A stretch of DNA of 64,000 bases, taken from the NCBI GenBank assembly GCA_026874595.1, contig CM049312.1:51711429-51775428 (forward strand). The letters are read 5' to 3'. The notes beneath the pieces were generated by a model. It searched no databases, was not told the DNA's origin, and saw only the letters and a list, made by a program, of their open reading frames with translations. Position numbers and translations under genes: made by a program. Positions 12,000-22,122 of the stretch are shown here, in pieces; the stretch's first letter is position 1; each line of letters begins with the position of its first letter. This DNA is from Sipunculus nudus (lineage: Eukaryota > Annelida > Sipuncula > Golfingiida > Sipunculidae).

Positions 12000-12763
12000 A
12001 AACAGGCGCCATGGTGACTTCCATTAGCTAAGAAAAAGCAGCGTATACAGGAAATTCAGCGGCTACTAAAGCAGAATGTCATCGAGCCTTCAAATAGTCC
12101 CTGGAGCAGCCCTATTGTTCTGGTCAGAAAGAAAGATGGGTCAACACTTTTTTGTGTGGACTACAGGGAATTGAATAATGTTACTCTCAAGGACAGTTAT
12201 CCACTTCCCAGGATTGATGACTCACTAGATGCCTTGGGTAGAGCCAAGTGGTTTTCCATACTCGATCTTGGCAGTGGGTACTGGCAAGTAGGCATGAAAC
12301 CTGAAGATGCCCAGAAGACAGCCTTTGCCATAGTTACAGGCCTGTATCAGTTTAAAACAATGCCATTCGGTCTGTGCAATGCACCAGCGACCTTTAAACG
12401 CCTGATGGAATGCGTCCTGGCAGGCTTACAATGACAGACTTGTCTACTCTTCATAGATGATATCATTGTCTTCAGTCCTGATTTCGACAGTGATCTTGAG
12501 AGACTTCAAGAGGTCATCTGAAGGATCGGCAAACTGGACTTAAGCTGACACCGAAAATGTGTTACTTATTCAAGATCGAGGTGGAATATCTGGGACATAT
12601 TGTTTCTGCAAAAGGAATCGCGACCAATCCTGAGAAAATTTCATCAGTGACAGATTGGCCCATCCCCAGCAACGTCACCGAGGTAAAGAGCTTCTTAGGA
12701 CTGTGTTCTTATTACAGAAGATTTGTCATGGACTTTGCAACCATAGCCAGTTCTTTGTTTTAA
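12000..12763 (+). pseudogene. Gypsy reverse transcriptase
   Basis: Blocks visible: SPWSSPIVLVRKKDGS, VDYRELNNVT, DSYPLPRIDD, FSILDLGSGYWQV (first catalytic Asp), TAFAIVTGLYQFKTMPFGLC, then FIDDIIVFSPD with the catalytic Asp pair, followed by the thumb motif VEYLGHIVSAKGI and the FLGLCSYYRRFV block. Stops occur near 12015 (TGA), at 12432 (TGA, just before the FIDD block), near 12519 and at 12761-12763. At least one frameshift lies between 12480 and 12560. Catalytic aspartates are intact but the frame is not. Confidence 0.85.
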
Positions 12764-12859
12764 AACAGCAAACTCATTTGACTGGAATGATGCCTGCCAA
12801 GAAGCATTCTTCAAACTCAAGGATGCCTTATTATCAGCCTCTATACTTATTTACCCCAC

Positions 12860-13253
12860 TGGCACGGATGATTTCATATTCGACACAGATGCCAGCATTA
12901 CAGGTATCGGTGCTGTACTATTGCAAGTCCAGGACGGTTACGACAGAGTCATCGCCTATCATAGCAAGTCCTTGTCAGCAAGTGAGAAAAACTATTGTGT
13001 AACCAGGAAAAAACTGCTGGCAATAATTAAAGCGGTCCGCAACTTTTATCATTGCCTGTATGGTTGTAAATTCCTAGTGAGAACCGATCACGGTGCACTA
13101 ACTTGGCTCTTGAATTTCAAGGAGGCTGAAGGCCATCTCGCTAGATGGTTTCAACAACTTGGTTGTTACGAATTCCACATTCAACATAGAGCTTGGCCAA
13201 AGCACAAAAATGCAAATGCTTTATCGAGCGCAATGTTCTACCTCTCCTTGTAA
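12860..13253 (+). pseudogene. Gypsy RNase H
   Basis: The block FDTDASITGIGAVLLQ (first catalytic Asp), then AYHSKSLSASEKNYCVTRKK, LVRTDHGALTWLL (second Asp) and the connection region with GHLARWFQQL identify a Gypsy RNase H. The family normally has a catalytic Glu in the motif after the Tyr-Cys-x-Thr segment; here that position is Lys (RKKLLAII). The domain ends at a stop at 13251-13253 after NANALSSA. Apart from this loss it is well preserved. Confidence 0.8.
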
Positions 13254-13401
13254 GTACTGTGACTGACAGAAGAGCGGGAAACAGTGAAATGTCTACTCTG
13301 GTCAACTGATACCCCGCAATACTGTGCTATGTCAGGCATGCCTTCAACTGCAGTTTCCTTGCTCGCCGAGAGGTCTTCAGTAGAGATTCGGCAACTCCAA
13401 C

Positions 13402-14160
13402 TTGAGGACCCAGCTGTTAGACTCCTTCTTCTGCGGAAAGAGGAGAGAGACCAACGACTTCCTTGGAAGGAAGTCTCACACTTTTCACCGGTGGTCAAAT
13501 CCTACCTCGGCCTGTGAAACAACTATCAATGGAATACTGTACAGAAGGGAACCGGATCCTGTTAAAGGCACTACATGGTTACTGGTATTACCAAAGGCAC
13601 TCCGAGAAGACATATTGGAGAAATCTCATGATGATGTCACAGCAGGCCGTCTTGGTGTAAAACGGACGCTTGCTAGAGTTAAACAACGCTATTTTTGGGT
13701 GAACATGAATGATGATGTAAGCCGCCACTGCAGAGAATGCAAGCCTTGCCATGATCGGAAAGGACCTATCAAGTCAAAACGGTCACCGATGACCAAATAT
13801 AATGTTGGAGCGCCAATGGAAAGACCAGCCGTGGATTTCATGGGACCATTTCCCGAGTCAGGATCTGGTAATCGCTACATATTGGTGATAGCCGACTACT
13901 TCTCAAAGTGGACGGGGGCCTGGGCCATTCCAAACATGGAAACTTCCACAATATTTGATGTCTTCATCAACCAATTTGTTAGCTTGTGGGGTCTGCCACT
14001 CTATGTCCATTCAGACAAGGGAAGTCAATTTGAGTCGCAAGTTTTCCAGGAGCTGTGTCAGCAACTATGCATAAAGAAGACAAGAACCACGAGCTATCAT
14101 CCACAAAGTGGGGGAATGGTTAATAGATTCAACTCTACTCTGCAGTCGATGATAGCTTAA
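13402..14160 (+). pseudogene. Gypsy integrase, with altered zinc and catalytic residues
   Basis: A 252-codon open stretch carries the HHCC-type N-domain (SHDDVTAGRLGVKRTL ... CRECKPCHDRKG) and the DDE core. The core shows VDFMGPFPESG (first Asp), VHSDKGSQFESQVF (second Asp) and SYHPQSGGMVNRFNSTL. Two expected residues differ: the second zinc-binding His is Arg in AGRLG, and the catalytic Glu of the last motif is Asn in MVNRF. The frame ends at a TAA at 14158-14160 within the core. Integrases of this family insert LTR-element cDNA; this one should be inactive. Confidence 0.85.
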
Positions 14161-14209
14161 TTCGTCTAAAAAAAACCAAAGTGACTGTTAGCCTACCGAA
14201 CTTCATTGC

Positions 14210-15009
14210 ATGACTCACCGGATTCTCACCGTTCATGGTTCTGTTCGGATGATAACTGCGCCTTCCGATGGTATGTTGATGGGCAGCCCCCCTCAGGAAC
14301 ACCGGCCTCTGAGTCTATATCAATATGTAGACAACCTGAAGGACAAGCTGCACCACATACATGAATTGGCCTGTGAAAAACTTATTGCAGCTAGTGAGAG
14401 ACAGAAAAGGTAATATGACCAGCAGGAACATACGGAGGACTATCAACCAGGTCAAGCAGTCATGATACTGTACCTTAGGTGCCGCAAAGGTTATTCACCC
14501 AAATTTCAGAAGCGATGGGACGGCCCTTATCTGGTGCTGTGGCTAATCATGATTTTATATACGAAGTCCAGAAGACTCCCCGAAGTAATCCGTTTGCCAT
14601 CCATCATGACAAGATAAAGCCTTATCATGGCACGTTTGACAACTGGCTGGAGAAATATCTGCAAAATGAGCCCGGGCCAGCTGAGTCTGCAGTTAGACCG
14701 GAACATGAGGAACCAGAAGGGTCTGGGGAAGAGGATACAAATGAAGCAGACCATACATCTCTCGTCCCTACAAAGACGGCCATCGTCCCGTCTGAAACTG
14801 ATGATAGTTCTTTGGATAACGAGGAACTGCCTCCTGTCAGAACTAGATGTGGTCGTCAGCTCTACGTGCACAAAGGAACAGATTATAGAAGATGGAACCC
14901 CCTAGAAGAAAGAAGAGGAAGAGGACGGACCATGACCATGAAGAAGCAGAGAAATTTACATACTGCAGGACATTTAATGTACTCTGCTGAATATTTCTTG
15001 CATTTATGA
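14210..15009 (+). pseudogene. Gypsy integrase C-terminal tail
   Basis: After another break, the text resembles the end of Gypsy integrases: a helix with LKDKLHHIHELACEKLIAAS, a block with GYSPKFQKRWDGPYLV (the SH3-like DNA-binding end), then NPFAIHHDKIKPYHG. A 130-residue acidic, Glu/Thr/Ser-rich tail (14640-14880) ends with a basic RTRCGRQ stretch. The frame changes at least once between 14413 and 14530. No chromodomain is seen. Confidence 0.7.
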
Positions 15010-15244
15010 TTATACTAATAATGATTGTTCTTATATATTTGTGTAGTAGGTTGACTTCCTTGAAGCATTTGATGGGTTGGTATAGTATTATTGGTAAATG
15101 AAGCATGTATTTGTTTTTAATGATATTGAGATGATGTATATTTTGTAGGTAACCTATTCAAGCTAACTTGTTGTATCACTTGAAGGTTTGTAACTCCTCG
15201 CCATTTAAGTTTATTTGTTTTATAATCCGGGACGGATTATTTTG

Positions 15245-15258
15245 AAAGGAGGGGGTGA
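15245..15258 (+). other. polypurine tract of the Gypsy element
   Basis: AAAGGAGGGGGTGA immediately precedes the 3' LTR. Such a purine run primes plus-strand DNA synthesis in LTR elements. Confidence 0.75.
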
Positions 15259-15863
15259 TGTAACGTGGGTTGAAAAGCAAGTATTGCTGGCAGGGACCTG
15301 TCTGACATGTTTCCGGTCGTAAAGCAGGCTTCCGTCTGTCATACGGCTTTCCGCTTGTAAACTGGGCTTCCACTGGGCTTCAAGCTTTCCGCCCGTTAAA
15401 CGGGTTTCCGGAAGGGAAACTATTAAAAGGGGGCGTCTGGCCATGTCTAGTTCAGATCGTCGCCAGAGCTCAACGAGTGCGCGTCGCCCAGACAACAAAC
15501 ATGCATCTGATTTTGTCTAGATAGCCCGGTTCGAAGTAACACTAACAGCATTTGGTATGATCAGCGAGGGCCTTTTCTTTTAAGAATAACTACTGGGGCT
15601 AGAACTAAATTAGATTCTTTTGTTAAGTTACATTTAGGGCGATGTAATATTTTCATTTTCTCTTTTCGGCATTTGATCTTGATTATCTGGGAATAACCCA
15701 CTGGCAGTAAACTTTCTGTTTTCTCATATTAAATCTTTGGCAACTGTTATTGTATTTTGTTGACTAAATAATTTTTATTTAAATTTATGAAAGCCTTATT
15801 TTTTATTGTCTCTGCATGCATTTAGGCATGACCTTTGCCCTGTAAGGTCACGGTTACGTTACA
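15259..15863 (+). mobile_element. 3' LTR of the Gypsy element
   Basis: This 605-bp segment starts TGTAACGTGGG and ends CGGTTACGTTACA, a 7-bp inverted TGTAACG/CGTTACA terminus with the standard TG...CA ends, directly after the polypurine tract. A TATTAAAAGGGGG box near 15421 may be the U3 promoter. No second copy is in the window, so LTR identity and age cannot be judged. Confidence 0.8.
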
Positions 15864-16010
15864 GTATTTATTTCACATGATCTGTTAATGTGACGTACAG
15901 TACCGGTATTAGCATCTCTAGCTATTACTTCACTTTGGATCAATATAAAGCCTGCTTTTGAATCACTGTGGTAGAACGGACCAATATGAACTTCATAGTG
16001 GCACATACCG

Positions 16011-16230
16011 CCAGAAGCAGATTCAGGAGAGGGGCAGGGGGTCTGGACCCCTCCTTTTTCAGCCGCCGCAACCTTTTTCAAGGGTTTCGAACAGACCAAT
16101 TTTTGCGGCCTGAACAACTCCCCCTCTTTTCTAGACCTGGGGGACCTGTTTTAGGTTTTGTCATTAGTCCTTCTGGATTGGACCCCCTCCCCCCGTCCCC
16201 TCCGCTTATTCCTTGGTCCGCCCCTGGCTG
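16011..16230. mobile_element. MITE-like element with CAGGGGCGGACC ends
   Basis: On the minus strand it opens CAGGGGCGGACCAAGGAA and closes with TCCTGAATCTGCTTCTGG, an imperfect inverted match. The interior is GC-rich with GGGGGTCC words. A diverged copy lies at 20600-20790 (shared GCCRCCGCAACCTTTTT and TTAGGTTTTGTCATTA). It sits about 220 bp upstream of the MED15 start codon, probably in its promoter or 5' UTR. Superfamily not determined. Confidence 0.6.
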
Positions 16231-16449
16231 AGCAACAGAGATCGACCAGCACAGTATTATCATTCAATGATCAGACAAAATATTACGACTTCCGATTTTC
16301 GACTTCCAAATTTAATCTACTTCCACAGTCAATAATCTCTTTACCCAGGCTACAGTTATGGATATGCGAGACGTACCCTTCTAGAGTGCGGGAGGAAAAC
16401 AATTGTTTGTTGGATAGAAGTAAAGGATCTACCTTCATTCAGCACGAAA

Positions 16450-16523
16450 ATGGCAGCACCAGGCGCTCAGGACGACAATCAGTGGAGATCACAGACATTT
16501 CGACAAAAAGTTGTGCGTCAAAT
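16450..16523 (+). CDS. MED15: MED15, exon 1 (start exon)
   Basis: ATG at 16450 opens 24 codons, MAAPGAQDDNQWRSQTFRQK and onward, then the split codon AT before a GTGCGT donor at 16524. The text from QWRSQTFRQKVV matches the N-terminal helix of the MED15 KIX domain, where animals have W-x-(S/T)-x-x-F-R-Q-K followed by Q-I-D-D-A. The split codon is completed by the first base of the exon at 24961 to give Ile, exactly restoring Gln-Ile-Asp-Asp-Ala. MED15 is a tail subunit of Mediator in the nucleus; its KIX domain binds activators (SREBP in animals, Gcn4 and Pdr1 in yeast). The ATG is preceded by AAAA, a usable Kozak context. The exon is too short to stand out as an ORF and overlaps longer spurious frames. 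Confidence 0.85.
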
Positions 16524-16666
16524 GTGCGTTTTATTTAATTAAGTTTCAGCTGAAGTTACGAAGGTTCTTCCTTTCTTGTTGATCCTTGTCAGTGTACTGA
16601 CTACTGTTGTCGGTTCCCATTAGCCCATAACTTCCCATAAGAATGGACTCCTCAATTGCCTTTTTA

Positions 16667-17282
16667 TAGTCCGTTCCAGCACCCCTGTCCACCTGTTTTT
16701 TCGTGATTATTTTTTTGATAATAAAAGAAAGTCCAAACTTTTTAATCTTAGGGCAGAAAGAGGAAAAAGCGTAATTAACTATTATGGAAATAATAGCGTA
16801 CCTTATGTTATTTTCCTATAAACAATTTAAAACCATTTTATGAGTAACAAGTCTATTCTATAGCGACATCGTGCCACTAATCTGTGAAATGGGCATATCA
16901 GGGATTAGTGATGACGTCATAATAGACGTGACGTACCAAAGAGGCGCCCATATTCATGGGACCAATAATCAAGAGCTGCCGACCCCTGTTTACAGCGAGA
17001 CTTGTATTCTCCACGTGCACGCGCTTCACTGTTATGTCACATTACTTTATACAAGGAGGATAAACAATGGCCACTTATTAGGGACGTCATGAACCACGGA
17101 TATATATATGAGATATGTCAACCAGGCCGTAAAGTGAATAATATTTATATTTTGAGTAGGTAAGGTACCAAAAATTACGCTTTTGCCTTTTTATGCCATT
17201 GGTGCAAATTTTGATTTGCAAGTTTGTCTTATGTAGAGATAAACGTGAAAAAACAGGTGGACATGGGTGCTGGAACGGACTA
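16667..17282. mobile_element. 616-bp TIR transposon, TA target, in MED15 intron 1
   Basis: The left end TAGTCCGTTCCAGCACCC and about 28 bases more (CTGTCCACCTGTTTTTTCG) are repeated inverted at the right end (17243-17282), a TIR of about 40 bp with few mismatches. TA flanks both sides. The sequence just right of it (GTGACTGG...) also occurs at 21469 without the element, which supports the right border. No transposase is present. It begins about 140 bp after exon 1. Confidence 0.75.
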
Positions 17283-17284
17283 TA

Positions 17285-17700
17285 GTGACTGGCGCAATGT
17301 GGAGTCCATAGATTGCCCCTGTAGTTAAATGTGATTATAACACTCCATGAACAACTGTGAGATTTAACATATATCCTTTGATTTATGTTCAGTACAGCTA
17401 TGTGTATTGAATATTTGTACACTGAAAAATATTATTGTTCTATACTCGTCACTATTTTCCACCAAGGAAGTGAAAATATGAACATAACAGTACACAGGTC
17501 TGAAGCAATATACAGGACTGCCATGGAATGCAAGATGTCTCCCAAGCTGTTAATGCTTCAATTCTCTCTGGACAAATAAATTAGTTACAGGTGCTTCATA
17601 GTTTCCAGGATGGTTATTTTTTATTACAGGCCTTTCAACATACAACATAATGTGAACATTGGTAGGTTACAACCATAGGAAATATTTTTATTCAATTTCT
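17285..17700 (+). repeat. segmental duplicate, copy 1
   Basis: About 400 bp that recur at 21469-21881 (shared TTTATGTTCAGTACA, TGTTAATGCTTCA, TTACAGGCCTTTCAACATAC and others), with substitutions and small gaps. No protein is evident. This copy preserves the unoccupied site where the other copy received a Helitron (…AATATTTTTA|TTCAAT at 17690). Confidence 0.85.
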
Positions 17701-19329
17701 GTTATAAGAGAAAACCGATTGTATCGTGCTATAACCCAAGATAACCCTTTGATGGGCCAGGGACGCAACTAAAACCTGTTGCGTCGGTGTCTAGGCACGC
17801 AAAACACTGGTGTTCTGGGTACCTGTGACAAAGCACCGCGAAACACCCACTAAATTTCAAATTTGAAGCAAAAAAGTAACACCAATCAATAAATAATCAT
17901 CTGTTGAATATATCATAGAAAACCGACTTTAAAGGGGCCCAATCAACTATAATTATAAAGCATGTTGAATTAACATGAAAAATAGGTTCTTCCATGAAAC
18001 CGTTTGCTAACTCCTGGCTGCGACTAGAAAATCTATGCCTACCCGCTAGAGATTCCGTGGTGCGACTGTAGTACTGGTAGTGCCTACTGTTCAGGACTCT
18101 TTTTATCCACAACGGATACATGATAATTGTATCCTATAGCCTTTTATCTTATATCTAAGCCAGTAATAATATATAATTTATCCTTTGTTCACGTGATTCT
18201 ACTTATCGTATCTTTCATGAATCCTCCCTTTGCTTGTTTACACCACTTAGCTTATGTGCACATGTCCTGCCTACGTCATTCACATACGCTGTGTTGTGCC
18301 CTTGAGGCATTTGTATGCACACGGATCATGGCTATCCTACATATGTTTGGTGTATTTCAAGGGTTAGGGTTTACAAATAAACCAGTGACTCCATCTTGTC
18401 CGCATGAAGTGCAAGATGGAGTGCGCTTTAGTGGCAGGCAGTTAACAAACGGCTAAGGTTTAATTTTTTAAGCTTTTTCGTCGCGTCTGGATGATGCAAA
18501 ACAAAAATTAACCCTAATTTTAACAACTACAACCAATTCTCAAGAGTAGATTCAAATATCCCTATTTGAACCATGGTTTTTAAATTGTCTTCTATGGCGC
18601 ATTAGTAGCGCATAGGACATGTTATTACACGGTTGCTGGTTCGAGACCTGGTCAAGAGCTTCACATTTTCATTTTATGTGTACTAATAAATCATGAATTT
18701 CTCATTACAGGTTCGCCACCAGATGGAGACACAGCAGACATACGAATAACAGACAAAACCACGTAGGAAATACTAGACAAAGACACCAAGAACATTTTCC
18801 TTGACTAAGACCATTTCCCGTAAGCACTAATTCTATAGTCGGTCCGACTCCTGTAATCCAGTGTTAAAAACAATGGACCAGGCGCGATCACAGGTGTCAA
18901 CATAAAAACAATGCATGGGGCCATGTACATCTCGGAGCCATAACATGTGTCAGTCAGGAGATGCCTAGACTGACTTGGGCAAAAAATGTAATACATGTTC
19001 CCACTGGCTGAAGCATTGCATGTTGCGGCTCATAATCAGACCTCCAGTCACGTGGTCTTGTTATGGTAAACAGACAAACGTGGACTGTGTTAACCAACAT
19101 GCAGAGCCATTACAAGGTGTTTAACAGCTGTACACGAGGTTCCGTGACTGTGCTGGGATGGTTTCGCTGGGAACCTTTTGTATAAAGCAAAACTGAACTG
19201 ATGGTGTGAAAGAATACGCATAGTTAGCTCCTGATTATGTCTCTTTTAATAAAACTTGTCTATGCAATATTGATTATCATATTATGGATTTATGACACAA
19301 AGTTAAATTAGACTGAGATAGTTTTGTCA
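17701..19329 (+). other. MED15 intron 1, mostly unique sequence with one tRNA-like patch
   Basis: No gene is recognised. At 18592-18660 a tRNA-like patch shows GGCGCATTAGTAGCGC (D-arm-like) and GGTTCGAGACC, a perfect B box of RNA polymerase III promoters. The arms do not fold into a convincing tRNA, so a tRNA pseudogene or SINE head is more likely. The remainder is AT-rich without clear repeats. Confidence 0.35.
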
Positions 19330-19800
19330 TGTAGTCTGGTCACCGGCGTCATGGCAGCCATTTATGCCAGCTATATCTGCTCCTCTTTTTTCAATTAAAA
19401 ACCCATTGTTACACTTCAATACTGCCTTATATCAAAACCACTGATCTGACTTTAATCATATATAATATACATGTTTTCTATACATTCTCTGTGCACATGC
19501 CAGAAATGATGTCAGTATTGCGTAATTGTTTTAAGTTATGGGCCCAAACATAATGCACTTTGTAAAAAATCAAGAAATATATTTACTCCCTTGACAAGGG
19601 GCTTGCTGAAGCTAGAGATTTTTTGTCAGGGATGTAACATTATTTAATCAAGATTCAATTGAATACCCAGAATAAGTTCTGAATTTTTTAAATTTTATAA
19701 GTTATTAGTAAAAATATAAAATTAGTACCTTAAATTTTGCCCAACTTTGACCATTTCACTTTTGTTTCATGTGAGCTCTGTTTATATAATTTTCATATCA
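19330..19800 (+). repeat. dispersed repeat, copy also at 60480-60920
   Basis: Shared words in the same order at both places include ATATCAAAACCACT, CATGCCAGAAAT, AAGTTATGGGCCCAAACATA and GTACCTTAAATTTTGCCCAA. This gives an approximately 400-bp non-coding repeat. Near 60300 the related copy is joined to a family A start with a (GTCC)n run, so it may be an inner part of that family. Confidence 0.75.
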
Positions 19801-20094
19801 TGCACACATAAGGATTTCAGCTTTTTAGTTTAGAAAGCTGAAAGAAATTGGCCAAAAATGAAGCTTTTATTAATGTTTTTATGAGACCATGTCAGACCTT
19901 GGCTCTCTCCAGCCACTCTTGAGTCACCTGTATGTTGACCTTGTTGAACTTTCAGCAAATTATGCACGCTTGAGGTGAGGCATATACTGGGGCAGCAAGG
20001 CAGCTTATGGCCAGCCACAGTTGATCCAGGTGTCCAACCCAACTCATCTAGTAGTTTTAACCAACAACATAACAATAAACAAGATGTAATCATG

Positions 20095-20312
20095 ACATAG
20101 TCGCCAGCGGTTGCCAAGAACCGTGACCTTGACCTTGGACCGATCATGGCCAAAATAAATAGGCTTGGAGAGGTACCGATTTTACACTTTTCCTGTAAGT
20201 TTCAGATCAATTGCTGCAAAATTGCGACCTGTAGCGTGCGGACAAACAGACAAACAAACAAACAGACACGACGATTAGCCTATAGTCGCCAGACCTAGGC
20301 TGGCGACTATAA
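20095..20312 (+). repeat. repeat ending in a perfect 11-bp-stem hairpin
   Basis: A stretch with GTGACCTTGACCTT, a CAAA/CAGA-rich microsatellite (20240-20270) and a terminal hairpin ATAGTCGCCAG-ACCTAGG-CTGGCGACTAT (20282-20310). The beginning (ATAGTCGCCAGCGG at 20097) repeats the hairpin arm. This suggests a small mobile element; class unknown. Confidence 0.55.
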
Positions 20313-20599
20313 CAATAAATTAATCAATTTTTATTGGTTTTTAATAACAAATTAAAGAAAAATAGAAAATGAATTTGTTAGTTTATAATAATAGGGAATT
20401 AACTTGCAGTTACTGATGATATAAGAATCTTGTATCGATGGATAGAATGTCACGTATTCCAAATAACACCATGCAGTCACCTATGGCATTTTTCAGTTCA
20501 ATTTTAATAATAAAAAAGTAAATCATATTATTCATTACTAATCATTAGGGATCATATGAAGGAAATGATAGACATTGTTTGGTGAAATAGAAATATGCA

Positions 20600-20790
20600 T
20601 ACATCGTAAGAAGCAGAAACGGACCCAGCGGGACTCCTTGCAGTGGGTCTGTATCCAATTTTCAGCCACCGCAACCTTTTTTTCATCGTATCAGACAAAT
20701 TTTGAGGCCTGAAACCACCGCCGTCACCCCAGCCCTGTTCCTGAAATTGGGACCTTGAATTAGGTTTTGTCATTAATCCTCCTGGGTTGA
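20600..20790. mobile_element. diverged second copy of the 16011-16230 MITE-like element
   Basis: Shared blocks GAAGCAGA, CAGCCACCGCAACCTTTTTT, GAGGCCTGAA and TTAGGTTTTGTCATTAAT in the same order. Ends are eroded. Confidence 0.6.
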
Positions 20791-21433
20791 ACTCTCCATT
20801 TCATAAAGCAAGAAACATGTGTTTTTCTCTTTTACTGACCACGCACATGGGTCAAATCCCTCATTGAAAGCAAGCGTTATTCATATGAACAATAGTCCTT
20901 ACTGTTAGAGGTTAAGTGACCATGATGCACGCATTCCGGTGATTGCCGAAAGCAGTTCGGCTGTGCTCGGTAAAAAAACGGAAAAATCACTCAAAATTAT
21001 ATGTATATTAAAAATTAATTATTTTCATATCGCCTATGTCACTGCGGGGATAATAACCTTTAAAATGATGTATGGCACAATATTGTACACAACGTGGTTT
21101 TAGAGAACATTGCGAACAAACGTGAACCAAATTCCTTTTATAAGTATTAGATAAAAAATATATCTGGGACAATATTTGTAATTTTTTTAATAAATAGTTA
21201 AACTCTTATATTATATGTTCTGCTTATAAGTTATATGGCCAAGTGAAAATCTGTGTGACAATAGTACTCCATTTGTTAATAAAATAAATGAAATCAATTC
21301 TCTTCTCTGTCTCCAAAGGTACCATCAAAATCATACATAAGCTTAACAACAACAACTCATAATACAGCTTATACTTATTACCACACAAAACCAGCATGTG
21401 CCTCATTTCTTAATCATATTTTTTATCATATAT
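20791..21433 (+). other. intron sequence without recognised features
   Basis: AT-rich MED15 intron 1 DNA. I see no gene, clear repeat or structured RNA. Confidence 0.5.
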
Positions 21434-21468
21434 AACAGCTGAGCGCCGTGACCCATAGGTCCCTTGTT
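21434..21468 (+). repeat. family A 3' terminus
   Basis: The bases ACAGCTGAGCGCCGTGACCC then ATAGGTCCCTTGTTTA match the ends of family A at 59920, 53089 and 62189. It abuts segmental duplicate copy 2, so most of the element body is missing or unrecognised. Confidence 0.65.
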
Positions 21469-21881
21469 TAGTGACTGGTGCAATTTGTAGTCCATTGATT
21501 GCCCTTACAGTTAATCACTATGATTATAACACTTCAGACACAACTGTCTGATTTGACCTATTTCCATTGATTTATGTTCAGTACATCTAAGTGTATTGAA
21601 CATTTGACCACTGAAAAAATTACTGATCTATTCACAGCACTATTATGCACCCAGGAAGTGAAATTCTACGGTAGTACACAGACCTGGTGTATTATACAGG
21701 AAGAGGCCAAATGCAAGATGTCTACTGGGCTGTTAATGCTTCATCTCTCTCTGGACAAATAAATCAGTTATTGATGTTACAGGTGCTTCATGCTTTCAAG
21801 AATGGATATTATTTATTACAGGCCTTTCAACATACAACATCATGTGATCATTGGTATGTTACAACCATAGAAAATATTTGT
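21469..21881 (+). repeat. segmental duplicate, copy 2
   Basis: Second copy of 17285-17700, about 4.2 kb away in the same orientation. Its end AAATATTTGTA is interrupted at 21883 by the Helitron 5' terminus TCCGCC, while the other copy continues uninterrupted. Confidence 0.85.
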
Positions 21882-21882
21882 A

Positions 21883-22122
21883 TCCGCCAAAACAGAGTTT
21901 TGCGGATACTATGTTTTCAGCCCACCATGGCCGCGTAGGTGTCCGGAGAACTCCTCCGTAACCACAGGGCAGAATTTTACGAAACCTGGTATAATGTTCA
22001 TGTCACATGTGAACTGCTTCGCCCTGATTTTGTTTTGACCTCTGACCTCTCCAGTGCGTCCATCTGTGAGTCAGTTTTGACACATTAACCTTCATGTCTC
22101 GGTTACCGTTTGACCGATCAGG
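21883..22122 (+). mobile_element. Helitron 5' terminal region (truncated)
   Basis: Starts TCCGCCAAAACAGAGTTTTG at an A|T site and is over 80% like the start of the Helitron at 27312, including GGAGAACTCCTCCGTAACC and TTGTTTTGACCTCTGACCT. After about 240 bp, at CGTTTGACCGATCAGG, it passes into the 37-bp minisatellite and no 3' terminus follows. Confidence 0.75.

Larger units (their letters stand above)
11404..15863 (+). mobile_element. decayed Gypsy-type LTR retrotransposon (pol and 3' LTR)
   Basis: The plus strand carries, in Gypsy order, the end of the protease, reverse transcriptase, RNase H, integrase and its tail, then a polypurine tract and a 605-bp 3' LTR. The 5' LTR, gag and most of the protease are absent because a minus-strand element abuts at 11404. 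Several stops and frameshifts break pol, and some catalytic residues are replaced, so the copy is non-functional. The order RT, RNase H, integrase separates Gypsy from Copia. Confidence 0.9.

Noticed and set aside
13238-13498. Minus-strand frames across the Gypsy pol region (also 14527-14871)
   Set aside because: They are antisense shadows of integrase and tail coding with no domain of their own.
18592-18660. Functional tRNA gene
   Set aside because: The B box is perfect and a D-arm-like piece exists, but acceptor and anticodon stems do not pair convincingly.
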